This document shows, piece after piece, positions 45,547-54,700 of a DNA stretch of 64,000 nt; position 1 is the stretch's first letter, and each line of letters opens with the position of its first letter. Source of the DNA: Bradyrhizobium nitroreducens (GTDB lineage Bacteria > Pseudomonadota > Alphaproteobacteria > Rhizobiales > Xanthobacteraceae); contig NZ_LFJC01000003.1 of the NCBI RefSeq assembly GCF_002776695.1, positions 3,153,825 to 3,217,824 on the forward strand, given 5' to 3'. The notes under the pieces are model-generated. The model saw only the letters and a list, made by a program, of their open reading frames with translations. It ran no database searches and was not told the origin of the DNA. The position numbers were made by a program, and so were the translations under genes.

Positions 45547-46780
45547 CCTTAGACGTGATGAGAGGGAGCGAAGGCGCGGGCCAGCCGAGTGCGCCGTTTG
45601 TCACCAGTTGGCCCGGCACCACCATTGTCCGCGGCCGGGTCGAGTACGACCAGGGCAACATCGTCGGCGAAAAAGGCGCGGGCGAGGTGCTGAGCCGTGG
45701 CAGTTGCGTCTAATCTGATCAGGCGCAGCGCGTTGTGCCGCGGGATCGAGCGGCTGAACTGTCAAAAGAGCATTCTCAACCATGGTCTCGCCGATGCGGC
45801 CCTCGATGGCAGCCTTGTCCAATCTGGATCGGCTATTCACCGTCTGTTGAAGTGCATGATCAACTGTATCCAGCTTGGCCCAAGCTGCCTGGTCCCATGC
45901 CATGCGGGATCATTGTTGCTTTCTCTTGTCCGCACCATTTTGTCGTCGCGGTTGCACGAGACGGCCATTCAGGCGAAGGATATGCGCGCGCCACGCAAAA
46001 TGCTGGGCTCGCGTGCGCGAGGGTACCTCCGTGCTGCCGGTTCGATGAAAGAATAACCGATTGAAATCGCAAGCCTATCGCTTTTCTGTGGCACCCATGA
46101 TGGATTGGAGCGAGAGTCAAATATTTTCAATCATTTGGACGGTCGCGTGTGCACGACGTGTGCACCGGGAGATCAAGAAAAATCTTGCGACAGTCAGCGT
46201 GGGCAAGCTCTCTGAAGTGGGCGGGGCGGTCGCGGAAAGCGCCATTTCTTCACCACGTATTCCACAGCTACAGCTGCGGCTGCCCTCCAAGGCGCCGTGG
46301 CCGCAGCATGGGACGCATATAATCGGCGATTGACCACGCTCTTCGGGGCCGTCCTTTCGGACGGACGCCGTCTGGAGATTTTTGAATGGCCAGCACAGAA
46401 CGCGGTCTCGCGATTCGCCGATCTCAACGCGCGCCGACGATGATAGAGCGAAGCCTTAACGCGTCTCTCATCGCGCGGGAACGCCGCCGCTCAACCTACT
46501 CGACGACGAATTCGTGCTGGTCGGGGTCGTGGAGTTTTCGGCGACGCTCAGTCATCGCGGTCCGGAGGCGGCTGGCGCGAAGTCGCAAGCTTCTTACGCG
46601 AGGCACCGAGCTTGCGGATAACGCACCTCACTGCACTCTTTGGTCGCTGAAAGCAAAGCGAAGGGGCACTTGAACCCGCGCCAGTTTACAAGTGTGTGCT
46701 GCATCCGATCGCGGAGTTGGGCCTCACAAATCCTTGTTGCAACATCAACGATGGCCAACGGCGAGGAGCCGTCGTGGACT
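45547..46780. other. Gene-poor stretch with remnants
   Basis: About 1.2 kb without a gene I can support. It contains a dusA-like 5' fragment at 46061-46112. A protein-like open frame without a start spans 46216-46443 (AAWDAYNRRLTTLFGAVL, then LEIFEWPAQNAVSRFADL) and may be the tail of a lost gene. A decayed minus-strand coding trace lies near 45,560-45,900, where two frames look protein-like in succession. Together with the araC/receptor relic that follows, this marks a junction between the adhesin locus and the siderophore locus. Confidence 0.5.
46061..46112 (+). pseudogene. dusA: 5' fragment of dusA (tRNA-dihydrouridine synthase A), probable att scar
   Basis: The frame starting at 46061 reads LKSQAYRFSVAPMMDWS and then loses all similarity. 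YRFSVAPMMDWT/S is the highly conserved N-terminus of DusA. Established knowledge: the 5' end of dusA is an attachment site for a family of integrative elements and prophages, which leave a short copy of this exact region at one end. A lone fragment of this length is what an att end would look like. No integrase gene is visible in the window. Confidence 0.65.
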
Positions 46781-46930
46781 AGAATACAAGAACAGCGGCG
46801 CGTCACACGAGCTGAGATGGGCCGGAAAAATGAGTGTGTCGCAGGCAGCCTTCCATATCGGGTACGGCCCCGCGCACTTTGCAGCCATTTTCGCAAACGT
46901 TTTGGTGTCTCGCCCAGTAGCCTGCGTTGA
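46781..46930 (+). pseudogene. 3' remnant of an araC-family regulator gene, frameshifted
   Basis: The DNA encodes the final helix-turn-helix of an AraC protein closely related to the one at 57819-58682: KMSVSQAAFHIGYGPAHFAAIF in one frame, then RKRFGVSPSSLR and a stop in the next. A single base is missing near 46891. Everything upstream of the HTH is gone. It is followed by a conserved 57-bp non-coding segment and a receptor remnant, as in the intact locus. Confidence 0.82.
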
Positions 46931-46960
46931 TGGCGGTGGCACATCGCCAGCAGTTTGTAG

Positions 46961-47017
46961 GTCTCCTAATCTTGATCGAAAGCGAGAGTCCGGCGAACGA
47001 AAGCCTGCCTCTAGGTC
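46961..47017. promoter_or_regulatory. Conserved 57-bp element, relic copy
   Basis: Matches 58714-58770 at 51 of 57 positions by eye, in the same position just after an araC reading frame. It contains CGAAAGCGAGAGTCC followed by GCGAACGAAAG, a loose direct repeat. This is the expected place for an AraC-type operator in front of a receptor gene. Confidence 0.5.
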
Positions 47018-47068
47018 GCACGCGGGCACCGTGCCAGTAAGGAGTTCGGCGGCGCTTCTTGCCGCGCG

Positions 47069-47155
47069 CTGGAAGCGACTGTCAGTGCGACCAACCTGCT
47101 CAACAAAAAATATGTCTTCGCCTGCCCTCCGCCAACCAGCGCTCCTGAGGAAGCT
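47069..47155 (+). pseudogene. 3' remnant of a TonB-dependent receptor gene
   Basis: The frame from 47069 reads VSATNLLNKKYVFAC, matching LNVTNLFDKTYVSAC near the C-terminus of the intact receptor at 58848-61223 and the general TonB-receptor C-terminal motif. About 2.2 kb between the promoter and this tail has been lost. The terminal aromatic residue of the barrel is also missing. Confidence 0.65.
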
Positions 47156-47222
47156 CTCGAACGAGCGTGGTCACAGCCTCCTTGAGGTCGTGACGAGCAC
47201 GCAAAGGACCCGAGGACCGGAC

Positions 47223-47879
47223 ATGAAGCACGTGACGGACATCGAGATACGACAATACGCGGTCGAATTCGGTACGCGTCAGACCGACGTGCAGCGGAAG
47301 TTGCGCGAAGAAACTCTGGCGCTGCCCGAAGGCAATATGGTGACATCGCCCCCTGCCGGCCAGTTGCTCGCTTTTTTGATGAAGACAATCGGTGCGAAGC
47401 GGGTGCTGGAGATCGGTACCTACACCGGCTACAGCGCGCTTGCCATGGCGCTCGCGCTGCCGCCGGACGGTCGACTTATTACGCTGGATGCCAGCGAGGA
47501 ATGGACGGCGACCGCACGCTGTTACTGGCGGAAGGCGGGGGTGACAGACCGCATCGCACTTAAGCTCGGCGATGCCATCGTATCGCTCGAGCGCCTTCTT
47601 GGCGATGAAGGCGAGGGAGCTTTCGATTTCGTCTACATCGATGCCGATAAGGAAAATTACGACACCTATTACGAGTACAGCCTGCGTCTCATCCGGCCGG
47701 CCGGACTGATTTGCTTCGACAACGTGTTCTGGGGGCGATCGGTCGCCGATCCTCAAGACCACAGCGCGGAGACCGTGGCTATGCGCCGTCTCAATGTGAA
47801 GATCCGTGACGATGAGCGGGTAGACATGTCCATGTTGCCGCTTGGCGACGGGATGACCCTGGTTCGCCGCCGATCCTGA
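47223..47879 (+). CDS. Class I SAM-dependent O-methyltransferase (caffeoyl-CoA OMT-like)
   Basis: A 218-residue methyltransferase of the PF01596-type family. SAM motif I is VLEIGTYTGYSALAMAL, the metal/catechol-binding stretch is FDFVYIDADKENYDTYYEY, and CFDNVFWGRSVADP is the following conserved block. The open frame extends upstream to 46692 through the araC relic, but ATG 47223 gives the normal family length. Family members methylate catechol hydroxyls with a divalent metal. Its position 156 bp before the 2,3-dihydroxybenzoate genes invites the idea of siderophore or catechol methylation, but it could be an unrelated neighbour. Confidence 0.86.
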   Translation: MKHVTDIEIRQYAVEFGTRQTDVQRKLREETLALPEGNMVTSPPAGQLLAFLMKTIGAKRVLEIGTYTGYSALAMALALPPDGRLITLDASEEWTATARCYWRKAGVTDRIALKLGDAIVSLERLLGDEGEGAFDFVYIDADKENYDTYYEYSLRLIRPAGLICFDNVFWGRSVADPQDHSAETVAMRRLNVKIRDDERVDMSMLPLGDGMTLVRRRS

Positions 47880-48035
47880 GCGGCGGGTGGATCTCGGTAT
47901 CGAGGTGATGCGACGGACACTCAACAGCTTCGCGACCGCACCGCTTACAGGAACCTGCCGGACCGATTGACGGCCGCCGGGGCGGTGTCGGGAAGGCGAC
48001 AGATATTCCATCCACAACGAACACCGGAGCGCAGC

Positions 48036-49244
48036 ATGGCAACTCCACTTATCTGGATCGACGACGAGGCGCAGGCGGAGCCCGCGCTCACCCGTCCAAT
48101 TCCCTTTGTCTTGAAGACGGCCGGCGAGACGATGCTCGCGCTCGGGCAGATTGCGACCTTGGGCGATGGTGCGCTTGCCGGCCTTGCGGAGCTCACGGCC
48201 GATTTCTTCGGCAAGCAAACGGAGGGGCCGGATGTTCTCGTTGGCGCGTTACCATTCGATCCAAAGCAGCCATCCTATCTTGTTCAGCCCGAACGCGTTC
48301 TGCGCGTCCAGGGGAAGCATGACATCGGTGCCATCCCCGGCCTCGGCGGTGGCGCATCATCGCACGCGGTCGCCTCGAGGGTCCTGTCGGTCGATCCGGA
48401 CCCGTCTGCCGCCGAGTTTGCCAATGCCGTTGCTGTTGCTCTCGACCAGTTGAATGCGCCGAGCGCCACCTTGCGCAAGGTCGTCCTGTCACGCAGCCTG
48501 AAGGTGACGGCGAATCGCGATTTCTCCGCGGCCGACCTGATGCGCAAGCTTTCCGCGGACGAAAGTGTCACGGTCTTTGCAACCCCTTTGCCGGCACGTT
48601 CGCACCGGCTTCGCAGCCTGATCGGCGCGACGCCGGAACTCCTTCTCGAGAAGCGGGGCGGGCACGTCGTCTCTCATCCGCTCGCGGGTTCGGCCCGTCG
48701 CCATCGTGATACGGAGGAGGACCGCAAGGCGGGCGCCGGACTTCTCGCCTCCGACAAGGATCGCCGCGAGCATGCGATGGTGGTCGAGTCCATTCTGGAT
48801 ATTCTCGCACCGTATTGCATCGATCTTTCGACCCCCGAAGGCACCTGTTTGCGGGCAACGGCAAGCATGTGGCATCTCGGCACGCGTATCGTTGGCCAGC
48901 TCAGGGACGCTTCGTGGTCATCGGCCCATTTCGCCGGCCTCCTGCATCCGACGCCTGCGGTCTGCGGCCTGCCGCGCAATCTCGCAAACGAGCAGATCGT
49001 GAAACTCGAACCCTATGATCGCGAGTTCTACGCCGGCGCCGTCGGCTGGTGCGACTCGGCGGGTGACGGGCGCTGGCATGTATCCATCCGTTGCGCCGAA
49101 CTCGAGGGCAGTCACGCGCGGCTCTATGCCGGCGCCGGCATCGTGCCGGGGTCTACGCCGGAGGGCGAGGTGTTAGAGACCTCCGCCAAGTTCCGCGCAA
49201 TGCTGGATGCCTTTGGCATTGATAGCGGCAGGTTTGACGCGTGA
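48036..49244 (+). CDS. entC: Isochorismate synthase
   Basis: A 402-residue chorismate-utilising enzyme (EntC/DhbC) converting chorismate to isochorismate, the first step to 2,3-dihydroxybenzoate. Diagnostic C-terminal blocks are present: HPTPAVCGLPRNLA, YDREFYAGAVGW, and YAGAGIVPGSTPEGEVLETS. ATG 48036 gives the natural N-terminus; an in-frame ATG at 47967 would add 23 unlikely residues. It opens a seven-gene operon in which every junction overlaps or nearly does. I saw no clear Fur or Irr box in the 156-bp upstream gap. Confidence 0.93.
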   Translation: MATPLIWIDDEAQAEPALTRPIPFVLKTAGETMLALGQIATLGDGALAGLAELTADFFGKQTEGPDVLVGALPFDPKQPSYLVQPERVLRVQGKHDIGAIPGLGGGASSHAVASRVLSVDPDPSAAEFANAVAVALDQLNAPSATLRKVVLSRSLKVTANRDFSAADLMRKLSADESVTVFATPLPARSHRLRSLIGATPELLLEKRGGHVVSHPLAGSARRHRDTEEDRKAGAGLLASDKDRREHAMVVESILDILAPYCIDLSTPEGTCLRATASMWHLGTRIVGQLRDASWSSAHFAGLLHPTPAVCGLPRNLANEQIVKLEPYDREFYAGAVGWCDSAGDGRWHVSIRCAELEGSHARLYAGAGIVPGSTPEGEVLETSAKFRAMLDAFGIDSGRFDA

Positions 49245-49252
49245 GGCCCGCC

Positions 49253-50881
49253 ATGGTGGAGCTGAAGCAGGTCTGGCCGGAGAAAGATGCTCGGCGCTAC
49301 CGCGAGAAAGGCTATTGGCGCGGAGAAACCATGTTCGGCTTCCTCGCGCAGCGCGCCCGCGAAACCCCCGATCATATTGCCGTCGTTGGCGGCGGGCAGC
49401 GCTGGACCTATGCGGAGCTGCTTGAGCGGGCCAATGAAAACGCCGCCCGCTTCCTCGCGCTCGGGCTTCGTCCCGGCGAGCGGGTTGTGGTGCAATTGCC
49501 CAACATACCGGAATTCCTGTCCGTCGTTTTCGGACTTTTTCGTGCCAATCTCATCCCGGTCTTTGCGCTTCCCGCCCACCGCGTCACCGAGATCTCGCAT
49601 TTCGTGGAGAAGGCGCAGGCGAGCGCCTACGTGATCGCGGTCGGGGATGGAGGCTTCGACTACCGCGCGCTCGCCCGCGAGGTGAGGGTGCGGGCCGGCG
49701 GCCTTGGGCATGTCGTGGTGATCGGCGAAGCCGAGGAATTTCGTGCGCTCGACGATATACCCCGCAGCGAGCAGACGCTTCCACCGCTTACTTCGCCGGC
49801 CGAAGTCGCTTTCCTGCAAATTTCAGGCGGCAGCACGGGCCTGCCGAAGCTCATTCCACGCACGCACGACGACTATATCTACAGCTTCCGTGCCAGCGCC
49901 GACATCTGCGGCCTGGGCAAGGACAGCGTCTTCATGGCGACCTTGCCGGTCGCCCATAATTTTCCGATGAGCTCGCCGGGCGTCTTCGGCGCTCTCTATG
50001 CCGGCAGCCGTATCGTCATGTGCCCGTCTCCCAGTGCGGAGACGGCCTTCGCCCTGATCGAACAGGAGCGCGTGACGATGACCGGCGTCGTCCCTCCGCT
50101 GGCGCTGTTATGGATGCAAGCGGCCGCGACGTCCAGATATGACATCTCGAGTCTCGAAGTCCTGCTCGTCGGCGGCGCGAAATTCATGCCCGAGGCGGCG
50201 TCCCGTGTCCGTGCCGCGCTCGGCTGCACCTTGCAGCAGGTGTTCGGCATGGCCGAGGGGCTCGTGAATTATACGCGGCTCGACGATCCCGACGACATCA
50301 TCGTCAACACGCAGGGCAGGCCGATCAGTCCCGACGATGAGGTGCTGATCGTCGACGATCGCGGCAATCCGGTTGCCGATGGCGAGCCTGGTCTATTGCT
50401 CACACGCGGACCCTATACCATCCGGAGCTACCACAATGACGATGCCGCGAACGCGCGTGCCTTCACGCAGGATGGTTATTATCGCACGGGCGACATCGTT
50501 TTGCGCACCGGGGAAGGCTATCTCGTGGTGCAGGGACGAGCGGGGGACCATATCAACCGTGCCGGCGAGAAGGTTTCCGCCGAAGAGATCGAGGATCATC
50601 TTTTGGCCCATCCCGGTGTCTTCGACGCGGCGGTGGTTTCGATCCCCGATCCCTATCTCGGCGAACGAAGTTGCGCGTTCATCATACCGAAGGAGGCGAG
50701 GCCAGCAGTGGCGGCGCTCAAGTCCTTCATGCGTGGCCGTGGCCTCGCCGAGTTCAAGGTGCCCGACCAGATCATCTTCGTCGACGCCTTTCAGACGACG
50801 GCGGTCGGCAAGGTGAGCCGCAAGGTGCTGCGTCAGCAGCTTCGCGCGCAATTTCTCAAGACCGTGCCGACAGAGGCTTGA
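49253..50881 (+). CDS. entE: 2,3-dihydroxybenzoate-AMP ligase
   Basis: A 542-residue aryl-acid adenylating enzyme (EntE/DhbE). The AMP-binding motif is SGGSTGLPKLIPRTH, and AHNFPMSSPG contains the Asn that binds the ring hydroxyls in DHB-specific enzymes. MAEGLVNYTRLDD and YRTGDIVL are further family blocks. It activates DHB as the adenylate and loads it on the aryl carrier protein encoded downstream. ATG 49253 aligns with family N-termini (VWPEKDARRYREKGYW); GTG 49241, overlapping the entC stop, is the alternative. Confidence 0.94.
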   Translation: MVELKQVWPEKDARRYREKGYWRGETMFGFLAQRARETPDHIAVVGGGQRWTYAELLERANENAARFLALGLRPGERVVVQLPNIPEFLSVVFGLFRANLIPVFALPAHRVTEISHFVEKAQASAYVIAVGDGGFDYRALAREVRVRAGGLGHVVVIGEAEEFRALDDIPRSEQTLPPLTSPAEVAFLQISGGSTGLPKLIPRTHDDYIYSFRASADICGLGKDSVFMATLPVAHNFPMSSPGVFGALYAGSRIVMCPSPSAETAFALIEQERVTMTGVVPPLALLWMQAAATSRYDISSLEVLLVGGAKFMPEAASRVRAALGCTLQQVFGMAEGLVNYTRLDDPDDIIVNTQGRPISPDDEVLIVDDRGNPVADGEPGLLLTRGPYTIRSYHNDDAANARAFTQDGYYRTGDIVLRTGEGYLVVQGRAGDHINRAGEKVSAEEIEDHLLAHPGVFDAAVVSIPDPYLGERSCAFIIPKEARPAVAALKSFMRGRGLAEFKVPDQIIFVDAFQTTAVGKVSRKVLRQQLRAQFLKTVPTEA

Positions 50882-50882
50882 T

Positions 50883-51533
50883 ATGGGACTACCGAAAATA
50901 GCGAGTTACGAGCTTCCTTCGGTCGCACAGATTCCGCTCGCGCGCGCCAAATGGGCTTTCGATCCCGACCGGGCCGCGCTGCTGATCCATGACATGCAGA
51001 ACTACTTCGTCGGCGCTTTCGAGCCGGATGTCTCGCCGATTACTCCGGCCATTTCCAACATCGTTCGCCTGAAGACCGCGGCGGTGACGGCGGGAATGCC
51101 GGTCGTCTATACGGCGCAGAACGGCAACCAGGATCGCCGCGACCGGGGACTCCAGGCCGATCTTTGGGGGCCTGGCATGTCCACCATGCCGGAACACCAG
51201 CCCATCATCGATCTGCTGCGCCCGGCGGCGGACGATATCGTTCTCGTCAAGCATCGCTACAGTGCGTTTCAGCAGAGCAATCTTGCTCATTTGATGCGGG
51301 TACGCGGCCGCGACCAGATCGTCATCAGCGGGATCTATGCGCATATCGGTTGCCTGATGACGGCGGGCGAGGCGTTCCAGCGAGACATCAAGCCGTTCTT
51401 CGCCGCTGATGCGATGGCCGACTTTTCGCGTGAGCAACACGATATGGCCTTGAGCTATGTCGCCGCGACTTGTGGAATTCCCTTGTCTGTCGAGACGCTC
51501 ATCCGCGCGATGAGCGGGAGGGCGGATGCATGA
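50883..51533 (+). CDS. entB: Isochorismatase (stand-alone, no carrier domain)
   Basis: A 216-residue isochorismatase corresponding to the N-terminal half of EntB/DhbB. It shows ALLIHDMQNYFVGAF (catalytic Asp), LVKHRYSAFQ (Lys) and ISGIYAHIGCLMTA. It hydrolyses the vinyl ether of isochorismate to give 2,3-dihydro-2,3-dihydroxybenzoate and pyruvate. In enterobactin and bacillibactin systems the aryl carrier domain is fused to its C-terminus; here the protein stops first, and the carrier is a separate gene overlapping by four bases (ATGA at 51530). Confidence 0.93.
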   Translation: MGLPKIASYELPSVAQIPLARAKWAFDPDRAALLIHDMQNYFVGAFEPDVSPITPAISNIVRLKTAAVTAGMPVVYTAQNGNQDRRDRGLQADLWGPGMSTMPEHQPIIDLLRPAADDIVLVKHRYSAFQQSNLAHLMRVRGRDQIVISGIYAHIGCLMTAGEAFQRDIKPFFAADAMADFSREQHDMALSYVAATCGIPLSVETLIRAMSGRADA

Positions 51534-51787
51534 CGGAGCCGCTCAGCCTCGACCTCATGCGCGAAGACGTCGCCGCCATGATCCATATCGACTCCGCGGA
51601 GATCCGTGACGATGACAATCTGATGGACCTCGGACTTGACTCGATGCGTACCATGAACCTGTTGCTGATCTGGCAGGAACGGGGTGTGGATCTCGACTTC
51701 TCCCAGATCGCCACACGTCCGACGCTGGCCGGCTGGTGGCAGCTCGCCAAGCGGCGCATCAACGCGATCGCGGAGGCAAGATTATGA
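51530..51787 (+). CDS. Stand-alone aryl carrier protein (ArCP)
   Basis: An 85-residue carrier protein. The phosphopantetheine attachment motif is LGLDSMR with Ser38, preceded by the acidic DDDNLMD typical of ArCPs. It corresponds to the C-terminal domain of EntB. It should carry DHB, loaded by EntE, to the condensation domain of the downstream NRPS. It overlaps both neighbours by four bases (ATGA at each end), so the split from the isochorismatase is a clean gene fission and not a sequencing frameshift. Confidence 0.92.
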   Translation: MTEPLSLDLMREDVAAMIHIDSAEIRDDDNLMDLGLDSMRTMNLLLIWQERGVDLDFSQIATRPTLAGWWQLAKRRINAIAEARL

Positions 51788-54700
51788 CCGCACAGAGCGT
51801 GAGGGCCGCCCCTGACCGGCCGGTGCGCGAGCTTCCTTTGACGCAGGCGCAGTCCGGCATCTGGTTCGCACAGAGCATCGATCCGGCCAATCCCGTCTTC
51901 AACACCGGGCATTATGTCGAAATCGATGGAAAGCTCGACGTGGCGGTATTCGAGGCCGCGGTTCGACAGCTCGCGATGGAGGCCGATAGCCTGTCCGTTC
52001 GCATCACCGGCAAGGATGCGCAGATCGTTGAGGAGCGCAATCGACCGCTGCTCGAAGTGGAAGATTTGGCGCTTCGCGGCGATCCGAAGGGCGGTGCCCT
52101 GAGGGTCATGCAAGCGGACATGAACGGCCCTCTCGATCTGGCAAACGCACCGCTTGCGCGGCAGGTGCTCTTTCGCCTCGGCGCGGAGCGCTACATCTGG
52201 TATCAGCGCATGCATCATGTGGTGACGGACGGGTTTGCGACGGGTCTCGTCACGCAGCGCATCGCGGAGATCTACAACGCTACGGTCGCCGGCGGACCGA
52301 AAGGCGCAGAGCTGGCCGCGCTCGATGTCGCCGTTGACGAAGAGAGGGCGTATCGAGGATCGGAGCGGTCCGGGCGGGATGCGGGCTATTGGCACGAAGC
52401 CTTGCGCGATATGCCGGAGGTCGCGGGTCTGAAGGCGGGGCTGGCGCGCTCCGCATCATCCTATGACCATTTCGAAAGAATGCTTGCACCGGATATTTGC
52501 GACAGCCTGCTGTGCCTTGCTCGCACGACGCAATTGTCCTGGGCCGATCTTCTGACGGCGCTGGCCGGGGCCTATGTCGCCCGCCATGCCAGGCGCAATG
52601 AGATCACGATCGGCGTGCCGTTCATGGGACGTTTCGGCTCGCCGGCGGCCCGTGTCCCGACGATGCTGATGAACATACTGCCGCTGCGCCTCGAGGTCGA
52701 TGAGGAGGAGGCGCTTGTCCATTGGCTGGCCAAGGCGGCCGGCCGAATGGCGCGAGATCGCCGCCACGGGCGTCATCGCGGCGAACAGATGCGTCGCGAT
52801 CTTGGACTCCTTGGCGGCCAGCGGCGGCTCTACGGTCCTCTTGTCAACATTCTGCCCTTCGATGCACTCCCGAGGCTTGCTGGCCTGGAAACGAGACTTA
52901 CCACTCTGGGAACCGGACCGGTTGACGACGTCACATTCACCTTTCGCGGCGACCCGGCGGCCCGGTGTCTCAGCCTTGAAGTCGATACCAATCCCCTTCT
53001 CTACGAGGCAGGCGAGACCGAGAGCCACGCCAGGCGCCTTGCGAATTTCGTCGGCGCGGCCGTCGAAGCGGCCCTAGCGGGCGGAGCGCTGCGCGAGGTT
53101 GCAACGGTCACGGATGAGGAGCATTGCTGGCTGCTCGAGCATCTGAACGATACCGCGCATCCGGTCACGGACAGGACGCTGTCGCAGTTGCTGGAAGACA
53201 GCTTCGTTTCCTTTGCGGACAGGCCGGCGCTACGCTTCGGTGGCCGATCTCTCACCTACGCCGAACTTGATTGGCGCACGGCAGCGTTGGCGGAGGCGCT
53301 TGTCGCGCGCGGCGCCGGACGGGATGCGATCGTGGCCGTGACGCTGCCGCGTTCGCTCGATCTCATCGTGGCGCTGATCGCGATCCTGCGGGCGGGTGCG
53401 GCCTATATGCCGCTCGATCTCGGTCATCCGCGGGAACGGCTGGACAGAATCCTGGCATCGTCGCGCCCGATTCTCGTCCTCGGCGCTGAGGACGGCGAGC
53501 CGCTCGGTACGATCGAGATGTTCTCGCCGCCGGCCTGGCCGACCAAGCCGCAAGGTCGCGCTCTTGGGCAGACAGCCGGCGAGAGTGCCGCCTATGTGAT
53601 CTATACGTCTGGCTCCACTGGCGAGCCGAAGGGCGTCATTGTCGAGCATACGGCGATCGTCAACCGGCTCGAATGGATGCGGCAGCATTACGACTTCAGC
53701 TGTCACGATGTCATCCTGCAAAAGACCCCGATGACCTTCGACGTTTCCGTTTGGGAATTCTTCCTTGCCTTCCTTTCTGGCGGAGTCCTCGTGATTGCCC
53801 CGCCCGACGCGCACAAGGACCCGAGGGCGATAGCGCAGATCATCCGCGACGAGAGGATCACGACGATCCATTTCGTGCCCTCGATGTTGTCGGCCTTTCT
53901 GGCGGAACCGGGTTCGCGCGGTATCGCGATGAAGCGGGTCTTCTGCAGCGGCGAGGAGCTCACGGCCGATTTGCGTGATCGCTTTCATGAGCGGATGGCA
54001 GCGGAGCTCCACAATCTCTATGGTCCGACCGAAGCTGCGGTCGATGTCAGCTATTGGCCGGCTGCCGCGGGCGATTCCTCGCGCCCGGTCCCGATCGGTT
54101 ACCCGGTCTGGAACACGCGTCTTTACGTGCTTGACGACCATCTGCGACCCGTGCCGGTCGGCGTCGAGGGGCATCTCTACCTTGCCGGAGTTCAACTGGC
54201 GCGCGGATATCTTGGCCAAAAGGAGCTGACTGCGAAACGCTTCGTCGCCGATCCCTTCCATGCCGGCGAGCGGATGTATTGTACCGGCGATCTCGCGCGG
54301 GTTCGCGCCGATGGTGCGATCCTCTATCTCGGACGCTCCGATCATCAGATCAAACTGCGCGGCCTGCGCATCGAGCTCGGCGAGATCGAAGCGGCAATCC
54401 TGTCTCATCCTGTCGTGACACAGGCGGTGGTTGACCTGCGGACGGATCTGGCGGGAGAAAAACGCATCGTTGCCTATGCGACCCTGGAAGGTGGCGAGGC
54501 GCGCAACGGAGCCGAGAATGACATTCTCGCCCACGCCAGGCGCTTTCTGCCGGACTACATGATGCCCTCGGCGGTCATCGTGCTCCACGCGCTGCCGGTG
54601 AGCACCAACGGTAAGCTCGATCGCAAGCAGCTGCCGGCGCCTGTTTTCGCCGGCGGTCGCGGTCACGCGCCTGCCACGGAAAATGAAAAGCTCGTTGCCA

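Noticed and set aside
45558..45713. 51-codon plus-strand ORF directly after the adhesin gene
   Set aside because: No ribosome binding site and no recognisable similarity; the opposite strand looks equally protein-like, so the coding strand cannot be decided.
46349..46364. Hairpin CCGTCC-tttc-GGACGG as a terminator
   Set aside because: Stem of only six pairs, no T-tract, and it lies inside a protein-like open frame.
46494..46550. Minus-strand phrase DPDQHEFVVE followed by a stop, like a glyoxalase-superfamily tail
   Set aside because: Only about a dozen residues match the general pattern and nothing upstream in that frame supports it.
46692..47222. Upstream extension of the O-methyltransferase frame
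   Set aside because: It runs through the frameshifted araC relic, the 57-bp element and the receptor remnant, and so is fortuitous.
47880..48035. Possible Fur or Irr box before entC
   Set aside because: I found no stretch close to the classical 19-bp Fur box or to the rhizobial ICE motif; iron control is likely but not visible here.
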